Source of the DNA: Marvania coccoides | Taxonomy: Eukaryota; Chlorophyta; Trebouxiophyceae; Chlorellales; Chlorellaceae | Direction: 5' to 3' | NCBI GenBank assembly: GCA_963854735.1 | Contig: OY978107.1 | Span: 131,501 to 195,500, forward strand | Length of the DNA: 64,000 bases | Part shown: positions 34,983 through 45,927 of the stretch, in pieces | Position numbering within the stretch: position 1 is the first letter of the stretch | Layout of the letters: every line of letters begins with the position of its first letter | Made by a program: the position numbers and the translations under genes | Notes under the pieces: model-generated | What the model was told of the DNA's origin: nothing | What the model saw: only the letters and a program-made list of their open reading frames with translations | Databases searched by the model: none

Positions 34983-36541
34983 ATGGACATCGATCGCTGG
35001 ATCGAGCAGCTCAAGCAGTGCGAGTGCCTGGAGGAGAAGGATGTGAAGACGCTGTGCGAAAAGGCCACTGAAATCCTGGTCGAGGAGTCAAACGTGCAGC
35101 GAGTGGACGCCCCGGTCACAATATGTGCGTCTTTTTCCACAATGTTTAGTATTTTTTTTTGTTCACCGCCAGCACTCTTCCCTCACTCTCTCTCGCGCTC
35201 TTCCTTCGCAGGCGGCGACATCCACGGCCAGTTCTATGACCTCTGCGAGCTCTTCAAAGTGGGCGGCGACTGCCCAAAGGTACGCTGCAGCGCTCCAAAA
35301 TTTCTCTTTCTCATTCTGTTTTGCCTCCTGACGCGCGAGCTTCACTGGCGCATCGCCGGTGACCCCTTGTCACCCTTTCCCATCGCCTCCTCTTAATTGT
35401 ATATACATTTCTTCCTCCTAATTCCGCGTTGCTCTTTCTTCAGACTAGCTATCTCTTTCTCGGAGACTTTGTGGACCGTGGCTTCTACAGCGTGGAGACG
35501 TTTCTACTGCTGCTGGCCCTCAAGGTGCGCTACCCAGACCGGGTTGCGCTCATTCGCGGCAACCACGAGAGCAGACAGATCACACAGGTAGGAAAGGGCG
35601 GGAGAGATCGAGGGAGGGAAAAGGACCGTTGGAAGTCGGGAACAGTTGAAACTCCAGTTTAATGTCATGTACAGTTACAGCAACGTGCGTATCTTTGCGA
35701 CATGCATTTATAATGCGCTGGCAGGATCAAATGGGTCTTTTTTTCTAAGCTTCAAAACATATTATATGCTCATTTAAAAAAAACATCTCTTCTTCTTTTT
35801 TCTCTTTTTCCGTCCCCAGGTGTACGGCTTCTACGACGAGTGTCTGCGCAAGTACGGCAGCGCATCAGTGTGGCGGTACTGCACAGAGGTGTTTGACTAC
35901 CTGGCGCTGGGCGCTATCGTAGAAAATCGCGCCTTTTGTGTGCACGGCGGCCTCTCCCCCGCCGTCTCATCTTTGGACCAGATACGGCTCATAGACCGCA
36001 AGCAGGAGGTCCCCCACGATGGCGCCATGTGCGACCTGCTGTGGAGCGACCCGGAGGACGGCGTGGAGGGCTGGGGGCTCAGGTATAGACGTGAAAACAA
36101 TGAAATTATTTGAAATGGGGGCGAAATGTGTTTTTAGCCATTTTTGGCAGAAAAAAATATGTCTAAATCCATTTTTGTTACTGCACTGCAGTATCAGAAA
36201 AGAAATCTAAACTACAATCCTTTTTCTTGGTTGTTTTTCGCAGTCCTAGAGGCGCAGGGTACCTTTTCGGTGCGGACGTGGCGACCCAGTTTTGCGAGGC
36301 CAACGGTCTGGACCTCATAGCGCGGGCACACCAGCTGGTGATGGAGGGGTACAAGAGCATGTTCAACGACCGGCTAGTCACGGTTTGGAGCGCGCCAAAT
36401 TACTGCTACCGCTGCGGCAATGTGGCGGCAATTTTGGAGCTGAAAGAGGGGCTGGACAAGGAATACAAGGTGTTCCACGCGGCTGCCCAGGAAGGGAGAG
36501 GGGTGCCGCACAAGCCCCACACACCTGACTATTTTCTTTAA
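34983..36541 (+). CDS. PP4C: Serine/threonine protein phosphatase 4 catalytic subunit (PPX)
   Basis: Five exons: 34983-35124, 35212-35279, 35444-35587, 35820-36082, 36244-36541 (304 residues, close to the usual 305-307). All PPP-family metal-site motifs are present: [21 protein letters not shown], the HGGLSP loop and [11 protein letters not shown]. The stretch [20 protein letters not shown] and [20 protein letters not shown] identify PP4 over PP2A and PP6. The C-terminal DYFL keeps the Leu that is carboxymethylated in this class. PP4 works with regulatory subunits in DNA-damage response, centrosome/basal-body maturation and mRNA splicing control, in nucleus and cytosol. No unusual residues in the catalytic core were noticed. 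Confidence 0.97.
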
Positions 36542-37446
36542 ATGACTTCAAATGTTTAATTTTCTGTTTTTGTTTTGTTTTGACGCTTGCTAAATTTTAA
36601 CTACCGATGCTTACAAGAGATTTAATCTACCTACTGGAACTTCGAGAAAATACTGCCAACAGCCGGACGCAATGAAACCGTTTTGCTGTTCTGTAATACT
36701 TGATTCGAAGAACGAAATGAATGAAACGCTTCAGCTGGCGAACGGGTAGAATGAAATTCTGAAGTCGGCCAGGGTTATCGCTCATGAAAATTGTAACAAT
36801 GGCATGTAAACGATGGAAGAAGAAGGGAAATAAAGCAGGAGGGCTTGGCCACTGGACCATCGCCTGGCAGGCAACAGTTTGAAACTTAGTTTCTTAAAGG
36901 GAAGGAGCCCTGGTGGAGGGCGAGATTGAGTCACACAATTGAAAGAAAGGGTGCGTGAATGGGGTGGGACGTTGAAACTGAATGAAAAAGCAAGGCACGG
37001 CAGCGGAATGGGCCTGGGAATTTACAAGTGAACTACAACGTTGTCAACTCCCAACTTTGAAGTTGCCAAGCCTGCTGGGGCAGTTTTTTAATATGCTGGG
37101 GCATTGTTTACTTTCTTGTGAGTACTTGAAATCGAGTAACGAAGTAGATTTAAAAGAATTGGGGGTGGGGAACCGTATCCTTGCGAGGGAGGAGGTATTT
37201 TTTTCATATTTCATAGAGGAGGCATGTTATATTTCATACATAATGAGCCCCTGAAAAAACAAGTACTGGCGCCGGCATAGGCTCCAAACCTCTGTAAGCT
37301 AATGCTGAAAGGGATGAATTCGTAGAGCAATGCGAGCACAAGAAAAGGAAACACGAGGAAGCGAGGGGGCCAAACCCACAAATGATGGACGAAAAGGAAA
37401 AAATGAAAGAGGAAAACATCAAATGGCTGTTCAAATAAAAAACTCG
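36542..37446. other. Spacer after PP4
   Basis: About 900 AT-rich bases between convergent genes; includes the PP4 3' untranslated region. No gene seen. Confidence 0.55.
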
Positions 37447-38133
37447 CTATTGTAGGGTCAGCAGTGTCACGCGGGGGGCGTCAGGGCAGCCCTCTAGCTC
37501 AATGCCCTGGTCTCGGGGAGTGAAGGGGCAATCCAGCAGCAAGGGCTCCTCCAGCTCGCGCTCCCCGAAGATTTCGTCGGCGTGGGGGAACAGCGGGGTG
37601 GAGTCGCGGGGCAGGGTGAGCCAGGGGGGCGACAGCGGGGCCAGCGTGGGGGTGACAAGGCCATGAGACTCCTGGCACAAGTCGTTGGCGAACGAGTCCT
37701 TGCCGTCGCTGGGGCGCTGCCTCTTGGGGGGGGGGTGAGATTCCAGCATGTTTGTTTTGCGGGGGTTGGTCTTGATGGGCGTGGTCACGGAATTCCTGCA
37801 GCCATTTTTTTTGAAAGGTTCAATCGATTGCGCGATTCTAGAAAATTCGCGGGTGCTGCCCACAAACCCTGCTGGGCCGGCCGCCAACGAGAGATACACA
37901 TGCTTACATCCTGTTCCACATTCAACCAGACACAGTGGGCCGAGTTATAACGAGTTGCGTGGTATGGATCGTGAGGCAGAAATTTTTGGATCGTGGGCTG
38001 CGTGTTGGAGCTGAGATCTTACTTTGAGGCTTCAAGTCAAATTTTTATTCAAATTAAATTGTAAACTAAACGCTGGCAGCGGCCAGGCCAAGCGCCTTTG
38101 GCCCGCACGAGAGGGCGTGGCCCCTTTGACCAT
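37447..38133 (-). CDS. Hypothetical short Pro-rich protein, two-exon model
   Basis: The well-supported part is exon 37795-37447 (minus), entered by a clear acceptor (ggctgCAG) and running 116 codons to a TAG stop at its end. It encodes a Pro/Ser/Thr-rich, acidic-tailed protein with basic PPPKRQRPSDGK and several S/T-P sites (VTTPIKTNPRKTN, LVTPTLAPLSPPW, CPFTPRD), as in a CDK-substrate-like disordered protein. A phase-compatible first exon is 38133-38072 (ATG then VKGATPSRAGQRRLAWPLP), joined through a weak GTTTAG donor; this part is uncertain. Total 136 residues. Family not recognised. Confidence 0.4.
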
Positions 38134-38996
38134 CTCAGTCAAATTTGACTTTGTAGTCTTTCTTTTTCTTCTGGTGTGTTCATTCTGATGTAGGCCCAGG
38201 TGCAGCAATTAGTGTACGCCGCGGACCATGAGAGCGCCCTTACCATCGCCCCACTACCACAACCTTGGCTGTCTTCTTCTATAAATCCGGGCTCGCGGCA
38301 AACTTGCCGAAACACGGGACGTGTAGGGGACATGGGCTGCAATAGACCTATCCGGAGTCTATGGCCATATTTATTATGGCTACAGGAGGCATACTCCTGG
38401 AGGGTACGACCCTCTATCCCATGCCGTAACTGGACAGCTGCTAATTTCCTCGACGCCAGCCCGAACCACATCCAACGCCTATTGCGGCGACAGCCACGAT
38501 ACGACTTCCGAACTGCCAAGAGTTCCAGCGCATAATTCCACAGAGAAGCGGCATGGAGGGGGAGAGAAGGAGACGGGGAAGGCCCGGAGCTATAGGGCCT
38601 GGACCTTACTTGGTTATTGGCTCCAGCCAATTTTAACCACGAGCTTCTGTAGCCATCTCAGGACGCCTATCGAGCTGCTGCAGCGGGGTGGTGCTGACTT
38701 ATGTTCGAGTACGAAGTATGTTTTTTAAACCTGCCAATACTTTCATCCATATTTTCATCCCCAAGTGTTACCCCTTCCTGTATTCGTGGATGCCATTTTG
38801 TTGACGCGCTTTGCTGTTTATGGATAGTGGTCCTGATGGGGTATAAGGCCTGCCTTTGCTGCCTAGACAACACCGCTTCTTTCTTCATTTTGCTTCCACA
38901 AACATCCTCACACATTTGCATCTCGATATTCCTGTGGGCCCCAGCTGGTACGCAATGTCCAGATGCCCACAATCTTTATAAAATACTCATTCTCCT
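38134..38996. other. Unassigned region upstream of LINE remnant
   Basis: GC content is raised at 38190-38700 and frames are open on both strands (one of 163 codons on minus), but none has a credible start, splice pattern or known domain. The plus strand just before 38997 may be more of the degenerate retrotransposon. No tRNA cloverleaf could be formed. Confidence 0.4.
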
Positions 38997-39570
38997 ATGC
39001 TGAAAGGCTCCGACCGAGCGTGTGTCGCCCTTTCCTGTATAAAAATCATCAGGGTCTCTTTGGCAAGATTCCGCTGCAGCTCTCATCATCTTGGGGTGGA
39101 GACGGGGCGCTACATTGGGCGGCCGCATTCGCATCGGACATGCCGCTTGTGTGCTTCTGGTTCTTGCGAGGACGAAGAGCACATGGTTTTTCATTGCACA
39201 TGCCCTTCGTTGGTAGCAATGCGGGCATCCTACCCATCTTTATTCCCTGACGCGCCATCTTCTTCTTCGTCTTCCCCTTTTTCTCCTTTGAATCTTTTTC
39301 AGTTTCTGCAGCAAGCTCCGAAGCAGGTTGCTTCTTTCATTAAAGCCAGCCATGACGCTGGCGAGTACGAGAAGCTGCGTGGTTGGATATAAGCTTTTCT
39401 TTTCTTTTCCTTTGTTATTCTTTTCTCTTTTTCTTTTAGCGGTTGGTTTTTCTTTGGTCTTTCTTTATTCTCATTTTCATTCATCAATTTATTATTATTA
39501 TTTCTGCTTGCACTTCGGTGCCAGTCTGCTATGTTGCCTTAGCTGCTTCTTTGTGCGGACTTTAAACCTG
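38997..39570 (+). mobile_element. 3' remnant of a non-LTR retrotransposon (LINE)
   Basis: The frame 38997-39392 encodes the typical C-terminal tail of LINE ORF2. It has SLARFRCSSHHLGVETGRY, then a C-x2-C-x(8)-H-x4-C-type zinc knuckle (CRLCASGSCEDEEHMVFHC), then an Arg/Ser-rich helix ending LRGWI and a stop. In complete elements this follows the reverse transcriptase and RNase H domains, which are absent here. Upstream bases appear scrambled across frames. The stop is followed by a pyrimidine-rich 3' region and a TGTAA at 39570-39574. This is therefore a 5'-truncated or decayed copy, not an active element. Exact boundaries and target-site duplication were not determined. Confidence 0.8.
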
Positions 39571-39796
39571 TAATGTATGTATGTGTATCATCAGGCTGAT
39601 CTCAATCTAAGTGGTCCTGTGGCCTTGTCAGTTACACTCTCACGCCTCAAGCACCACCACACATCCAAACCCCGCCAAAATGAGGGAGCAGAGAGGCAAC
39701 AAAACACGCCCCCATCTCAATATTTCACAACCGCCCGTTCCTCTTCCTCTTCCTCGAATTGCGAAGCTCTCGCCTCCCTGATCGCAAATCCACCCG
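39393..39796. other. 3' tail of LINE remnant and TIC40 3' region
   Basis: Pyrimidine-rich, includes TGTAA on plus (39570) and TTACA (TGTAA on minus) at 39632-39636. No gene. Confidence 0.5.
39632..39636 (-). terminator. TGTAA poly(A) signal candidate, TIC40
   Basis: TGTAA on the minus strand about 160 bases downstream of the TIC40 stop. Confidence 0.4.
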
Positions 39797-41764
39797 TCAC
39801 TGAGGGGGCATGCCGGGGGGCATTCCCGGCATCCCTCCACCGCCAGGCATGGCTCCTAGGGCGGCCGCCTGCGGGAACAGCGTCGTCATCTTCTCAAACA
39901 CAGCCATCACCTCCTCGTCGTTCTGGTACTTGAAGATGTTCATAGGGTTTTTGGTGCACTCGGCGATAGCAGCCATAACCGAGGGCTTCGTCATAGACTG
40001 CGCCAGCACCGGGTCGGCCATAATTTTACCGACAAATTCCTCAGGCGTGGTGCCCAGTGCGTCGAACTGCGCCTTCATCTTCTCGGGGCTCATGTCCGCG
40101 TCCTTGATGAGATCCTGCACCGCGGAGGGAGCGCCGGGCATGCCGCCCGCGCCGCCCATCTGCTGCCCCAGCATCGCCTCCAGCTGCGTCCTGAAAATTT
40201 TAAGAATAAGAACGAACAAGGGGTGGGGTTGGATGAGAAAGAGGTTGTGTGTAATGGATTAGTGGATAAGAAGAACGGTTTCCAGTTTTCGGAGGCTAAA
40301 ACGTGGTGGAACTCGATAGAGGTTCCCACAAAAAACATTTTCAAAAAAAAAATGATATGTATTTCCAATTCAAGCTCTACTCCTCTAACTAATATATGTT
40401 TATCGTGTAACGACACGTTGCTATCGCTCACCTGTACTCTGGCGAGTTGAGCATCCACTCAAAGGTGTCGGGGTTGCGCATCGGCTCTGGCAGGTAGGGG
40501 TAGAGCATCTTCTGCATTTCAGGATTGCGCAGCATATCCAGCATGGAGGAGGCGCCAGGATCGCCGGCACCCGCAGGTCCCGCAGCGCCCGCAGCAGCAG
40601 CGGCGCCAAAGGGGGGGAAGTTGGGAGGCATCTGCGGCGGTGGCGGCATCGATGAAGCAGCGGCAGCGGGGGTTTCTGCCGCTGCTGCGCCATTGGACGC
40701 GCCGACACGGGCCGCGTCCACTTCCACGTCCCGGAAGGCGCTCTTTTTCTTGGGGGGAGGGGCGGAGGACGGCGCAGCAGAGGCAGCGGCCGCGGGGGAG
40801 CTGGCAGCGGCGGCGGGGGGCGCAGCGGGGGACGCGGTGGTGTCAATGGGCGGCTGCGAGGCGGCGGGGGACGATGGGAATCCCGCAGGGAAGCCTGCGC
40901 CGAAGGGAGATGCCCCTCCAGCCGCTCCAGCTCCAGCGCCGCCCATAGGGGGGAACCCCCCCATGCCGCCAGCGCCGAATGGGTTGCCTCCGGGGGCTCC
41001 AAAGGGGTTTGCGGCCCCTGGACCCGCCCCCTTCATCGCCTGCTTCATCATTTGGTTCATGGCCGCCTGCATGGCTGCTTCTTGCATCTTCTGGGGCCCT
41101 CCCTTGACGAAATTAAACGCAGAGGCGAGCACGTTGGCCAGCAGGACGCCCACGCCCACCCAGACGAGCGGGGGGATGGAGGACCAGAAGCCACCGGAGG
41201 GGGGGGGGGGGCGGGGGGGCGAAATGCTGCTGAGGCACAGCCTGGTAGTATTGAGGCTGAGCGGGGTAGCTCTGCTGCTGCTGCTGCTGCTGCACTGCCT
41301 GTATTATTTTAGGTATAGAGGGTGGGAGTGAGAAAGGTTGTGGAGCAGGTTGGAATGGTGTGTGTCTTGATTACCTCGGGCGTAGGGGGGAGGAAGTATG
41401 AAGGGACTTCTGGGGTGGGAGATGGGGCAGGAGCAACTTCGGCGGGGACTGGGGTGCTCGTGGCTTTCTTGGCGCCTGCAGAAAACATTGGATGGTGAAT
41501 TTGTGAGGTTGGGGGTGGCGAACAGCGATGCAGAGAGAGAGAAGGTCAGAGCAGATATAAGATGTGATGAAATGTGAGAATTGTGGCTCGCGCGCCGTCC
41601 CAGCGCGGTCTGGCGCGCGTATCCAATATTTAAAAAAATGTGATGAATGTTTTACCTGCAATGAGAGTCCGCCTCGCATTGCTTCCCAGCTGCAGTTTTT
41701 TGCCAAGACCGGCGGCAGGTGCACGGCCCGGGAGGGCACCCACTCTGGCGTTCATGATAAGCAT
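39797..41764 (-). CDS. TIC40: TIC40, chloroplast inner-envelope import co-chaperone (frameshifted in this sequence)
   Basis: Four exons: 41764 (or ATG 41755)-41656, 41475-41375, 41298-40432, 40190-39797. TIC40 is a stromal-facing anchor that recruits Hsp93/ClpC to the import channel. A basic transit peptide opens the protein. A single membrane helix follows (SSIPPLVWVGVGVLLANVLA), then a Met/Ala/Pro-rich region and the C-terminal Sti1/Hop-like part (MRNPDTFEWMLNSPEYR, then PEEFVGKIMADPVLAQSM and NPMNIFKYQNDEEVMAVF). The exon 41298-40432 opens in the correct phase (AVQQQQQQSYPAQPQYYQ) but loses frame in a run of 13 C (minus strand; 41199-41211) just before the membrane helix. Twelve C would restore one reading frame through to the stop, about 454 residues. 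All other phases close. This is probably a sequencing or assembly error; a real null allele is the alternative. Confidence 0.88.
41199..41219 (-). repeat. C13 and C7 homopolymers breaking the TIC40 frame
   Basis: On plus, G13 (41199-41211), one C, then G7. They encode a Pro run in TIC40; the 13-base run shifts the frame by +1 relative to the downstream exon. Confidence 0.85.
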
Positions 41765-42551
41765 CGCAATTCTGGAATTTAATTTATTTCTTTTTAATTG
41801 GTAGCAGAAAAAAAAGTTTGAAGAGCCACCAAGAGCCTTTCTTTCAATCCATTTCTCACAGCTCCTAGTTGGGTTGAGGCGGTATTGTGTGCGCCAAGCG
41901 CAGGCTACTTGGTCTTACAACTCCATGGACAGGGCTCCTGGGGAGCCAGCAGTGTCAATACGAAAGTTGCGCAGTGCCGCCACCGCCCAGAGAAACGAAG
42001 ACAGCGCTGCGTGTGCCATACGAGCCAGGCAATAAGAGATCGGTGGCGTGCCCTTTATTTGGTGCTGTTCTGGAGTCGATTGCTCAGCCCGTGGGAGAAA
42101 AACGTCAATAGCAAAGGCATCCGACAGCACATTGACACATAAATTATGTGGTTTTCAAAAAGACAACGGCTCGAATGGCGCCAGTCATGGCCATATTATG
42201 TTAAATAGGGGGGCGAAGTCCTTTTGTTTGCCTCTTTTTCTCTGCATTTTCTCGACACAAAACTCCAAGAAATAGCCACATCCAACATACCAGCGAGTGC
42301 TCTGTGAGAAGCTCCTGTCGCCGGTTCGGCTAAAAATCAAATCGAATATTAACTTGCCGCGAAGCATTCAGGCGATTTCAAATCGGATTTGGTCGTCGTT
42401 GCCAGCGAATTCGAAGATACACTTCGAAGAAACACACGAGGAAAGGCAGTGAAAATCTGCCAAATTAAAGCGAGTTTACACCACCGGATACGCGCTGCTG
42501 TGCATATCTCAACTTCTCCCCCCCCCCTTTGAGACGAGGCTTGCGCCGGGA
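41765..42551. other. Divergent spacer TIC40 / membrane protein gene
   Basis: Likely contains both promoters. Scattered short frames, no family resemblance. Confidence 0.5.
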
Positions 42552-43605
42552 ATGCCCACAAAGACGAAGATTCAATCTATTGCGACTGTTTCGTCTCTGG
42601 AGGGGGTGGAGACTCCAGGGTGCGGCTGGAACTAGATACACACTGTGGTTAAACCTGCCCGCCTCCTCAATCGCAGACCACAGGCCTGCCCTCGAAAGTG
42701 GTGTTCGTCACGATGCTGAATCGCACTCCCAGGAAGATTTATGTCACCATCTGCCCGCCCAACCACACCCCCCTGAGAGACTTCAGCCCAAACCAATCGC
42801 GACACAGCCTGGAACACCTTCTCAGGCTGGCAAGGCACCCGTTGGCGCTGCTCCTTGTTTTGGTTGGTAAGTTTCCACTGCTAGCCGGTCACAATGCATG
42901 CGTGCTTTGCCTGCCCAGTGCTCCCATACACATATAAATTGTCTCCCCGAAGAATTACGGCTCTTTAAACTTCAACCGCGCGCAGCCAACGTCATTTTTG
43001 TCGCGCTGGCCCTTCCTTCCTTCCTCCGCCCGCCTCTGCTGGCTTGCTGGATGTCGCGCCTCTCACAGTGCGCCATGCATCCCTCAAATGTGCGTACGCA
43101 ATTTTCACTCCTTCTGAGTTCTTACCTCATAAATTAATGGCTGCCATTTTCTCCTTTTTCCACACAGGACGTGCGCCGCATGCTGCTGGCGCCCCTCGCT
43201 TTCTTCCAAAACACCCGCATCCACATTCGATCGTGGTCAACGCCCAGAGAGTACGGTCGTTCCGAAGCCAACGCCCCGCTGCTTTCGTCCACCCTCATGA
43301 TGGCCCTCGTCGTTCTTTCCACCTTCCTCTCTGTGGGAGACTTTGACACCTTCGTTCTTCACCTGTGCATCGTCGCCACCTTTGGCATTAGCATCCTGCT
43401 GTTTGGGGTGAAGCTGCTGATGCTGCACAGCAATGCGCTGAAAGTGAGAAGGCACAGCGCAACCAGCAGTCCGCGTGAGCTGCTCAACCTGTCAGAACCG
43501 ATGTTCAGGTGGGAGTACTCGCCCGCACAGCTCCACAATCAGAAGAAGAAGGTCTCCCAGCAGCGCTGCATGGACTGGGACGCCTCCAGCAGACGGAGCC
43601 GCTGA
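42552..43605 (+). CDS. Unknown multi-spanning membrane protein
   Basis: Model of four exons: 42552-42605 (tentative), 42677-42866, 42986-43089, 43168-43605 (261 residues). Exons 2-4 join with closing phases through good signals (GTAAGT donor at 42867, cacacag acceptor at 43167). The first exon uses a weak GTGGAG donor and may be wrong. Exon 2 has a conserved-looking loop (LNRTPRKIYVTICPPNHTPL) before the first helix (ALLLVLVANVIFVALALP). Exon 4 holds two further helices (TLMMALVVLSTFLS and VLHLCIVATFGISILLFGVK). The tail is basic and Ser-rich with a KKK stretch, presumably cytosolic. No family recognised; location unknown. An alternative frame in 42529-42870 without intron is Arg/Pro noise. 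Confidence 0.55.
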
Positions 43606-44941
43606 CTTTCTTCTTCAGCGATCGACACTGGGCAAAGAGCAATATTCCAGCAGTGGACGCCACCCGTGCCGCATTACTAACTGCGTCTTTTCATCCCCTT
43701 CGTTAAGGCTTTGAACGCCACCTATCCACCTATTCTCTTGCGCCGCCAATGGCGGAATGCTGGTTTTTCCTATATTAAACTCGTGATCTATTGCTATTTT
43801 ATTGCTATTTTATACATATATGGGCTCGTGTCCCCTTTTATTTTTATTTTTTTGCTTGTCGTTCACCCCCTTCAGGTTTTTCAAATATGTATCTCGGCAT
43901 ATGAAGAATATATCTTCAGTTGTCGTCTTTAGTGTCCAACGAACGACACACTTTCATCATGTTTCACGTCGCTTTAACAAATTGATACTGTGCAATGCGT
44001 GTTTCATATGCCCAATATACTCCGAGGATAATTAAGCTCGTCCTATTTCTAAACAAAAATAGGATTTAAGAGACCCCAGGGGGAGGACGCCTGTAGTAGG
44101 TGCCTGTTCCTACTCAAAGGTTTCCCATCGTCCATGACCTATTGAGTGTACCACAATGCTTGTTTGTATGTGTGTGTGTGTGTTTGTGGTCCCCACCTAA
44201 TATTCACTTCAAGAATTTATCAACCTCCTTTCGTTTTGGCACGTACCTCCCAATAAAATGCCGGCGGTGCACGGCATGGATGCGCCTTGCACAACATTGG
44301 AGCGCCGCAACTCCTTATTGTATGCCTCAGCGTTATGTTTATATTTTCTACACGAACTCACGGGCGCAGCAAAAGGTTCCGCCACCCTACGCATGAGATT
44401 CAATCTAAGTTAGCATATACCACAAATTAGCGTTCTGCAGAAAATGTAGCTTTTCCTTGTTGGATTTTTTCAGGGTCGTGTCAGACAAACGCACCCACCC
44501 ACCGAAATATGACCCACCCACCGAAGTAAAGGAATATGAAAATTATGAAATTGCCAGCCCTTTCACTGCCTCTTTATATTCATCTCATTTTTTCCCACAT
44601 ATAATCCTTTCGTTCATTTTAGAGTCCACCGTTTTTCATATTCCACACCCTCTTTTCCGCACATCCGCTTTTCCTTCAAATACAATAGCATTTAATTACA
44701 AAGGCCAGCTTGATAAGCAGACAAAACATGGAGTATCCACGCGTCTGACAGAAGACTTTATAAATGAGGTAGGTGAAATAAATAAAAATAACAAACAAAG
44801 AATGAACTAAAACGTAAGAAATAGCGAACGAGGTTTATACTGATGTTTATGGGTTTTCTTCCCTCCAGCATAGCGCCATCAGATGCCCGATGGAAGAGAA
44901 AGGACACGTGTTTCAAAAGTTTATTATTAATGCACGCTCGC
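43606..44941. other. Convergent 3' spacer
   Basis: About 1.3 kb, very AT-rich, with a short TG repeat at 44168-44183. No gene supported; a 117-codon frame at 44457 is compositionally noncoding. Confidence 0.55.
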
Positions 44942-45927
44942 TCACTGCAGCAGCGCTGCGGCGAGGGCAGCAGCGGCAAACGCGAGCCCTCCGAACGTGG
45001 CGCCAGTGGCAGCGCTGGGCGGCGGCGGGGTGAAGGTGGTCACAATGATGGCTGGGGAAGGAGAGGTGCCGTCAGAGGGCGCGGGAGCAGGTCCGCTAGA
45101 AGGGGTGGGGGAGGATCCAGGAGAAGGCGGGGTGTCAGAAACCGGAGGAGGCGAGGTCTCGGGAGAGAGGGAGGGAGAAGGGGATGGCACAAGGGTAGGG
45201 GAGGGAGGGGTAGATATGTCTTGAGGGGGGGAGGGGAAGGGAGGGGGCGATTTGGGGAGCGGCGGCGGCGGCAGTCCGCAAGCTGCAAAAAAAGTTGGAA
45301 AAGGCAAGAAATCAATTTGCAATTCAAAAGGAAGACTCTGGACGGGTTTTCGTAAATATATAGGTGGTCGACATATAATTTAGATTGAAGCAGTGCATTA
45401 TAAAAGAAAAAATTATGTCGTTGAAACTCACTTCCGTATGGCATGCTGACCATTTTGTACACCGCAGCCGAGGTGAAATCCTCAAAGTAGGTCTTGATAT
45501 CGCCGCCGTCCTCCAGCTCCACCAGGGTGCCGGCGCAGCTGGTGCACCCATACTTGGTTTTGCCGGTTTCCTTCCAGTCGTAGTTGTCGATAGCGCAGTA
45601 GGACCCCGGGAAGTTGTAGCCGCAGCTCGCGGAGCAGCACGCCACGCACAGGTACTGCTGCACCAGCAACTCCTGCTCGGGGGAGGTGTTGTTGCGCACT
45701 ATCGACAGCGGGACGGGGAAATATTCTCCATCATACCCGCACGGCCGGTTGTCCAGAGGGTCGTAGTTGACGCTAGGGATCTTCTTGGGGGGCTGGAAAG
45801 GGGTGCAGCCGTTGCAGGTGTCGGGGTCGCACGCCTTGGGCATAGAAGAGGGGTAGTCCTGGGCACTGGCAGCAGTGGCGGCTAGGAGCACTGCCAGGAG
45901 GAGGCGAAAGGTGCGGGTTGAGGGCAT
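44942..45927 (-). CDS. Proline-rich cell-wall/surface glycoprotein with Cys-rich domain and GPI-type tail
   Basis: Two exons: 45927-45432 and 45282-44942 (278 residues). A clear signal peptide (LLLAVLLAATAASA) leads into a Cys-rich ectodomain of about 140 residues with at least a dozen cysteines (CDPDTCNGCTPFQPPKK, CVACCSASCGYNFPGSYC, YGCTSCAGTLVELEDGG). The second exon is an extensin/pherophorin-like stretch of Ser-Pro repeats (SPPPFPSPPQ, SPSPSLSPETSPPP). In green algae such repeats carry arabinogalactan on hydroxyproline. The last 20 residues (GLAFAAAALAAALLQ) are a hydrophobic tail typical of GPI attachment. Expected at the cell wall or plasma-membrane surface. The Cys domain is not one I can name; it is not a clear pherophorin domain. 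Confidence 0.82.

Noticed and set aside
38200..38300. Possible tRNA or SINE-like segment
   Set aside because: No cloverleaf, no T-loop GGTTCGAAT-type box and no poly-A tail could be found.
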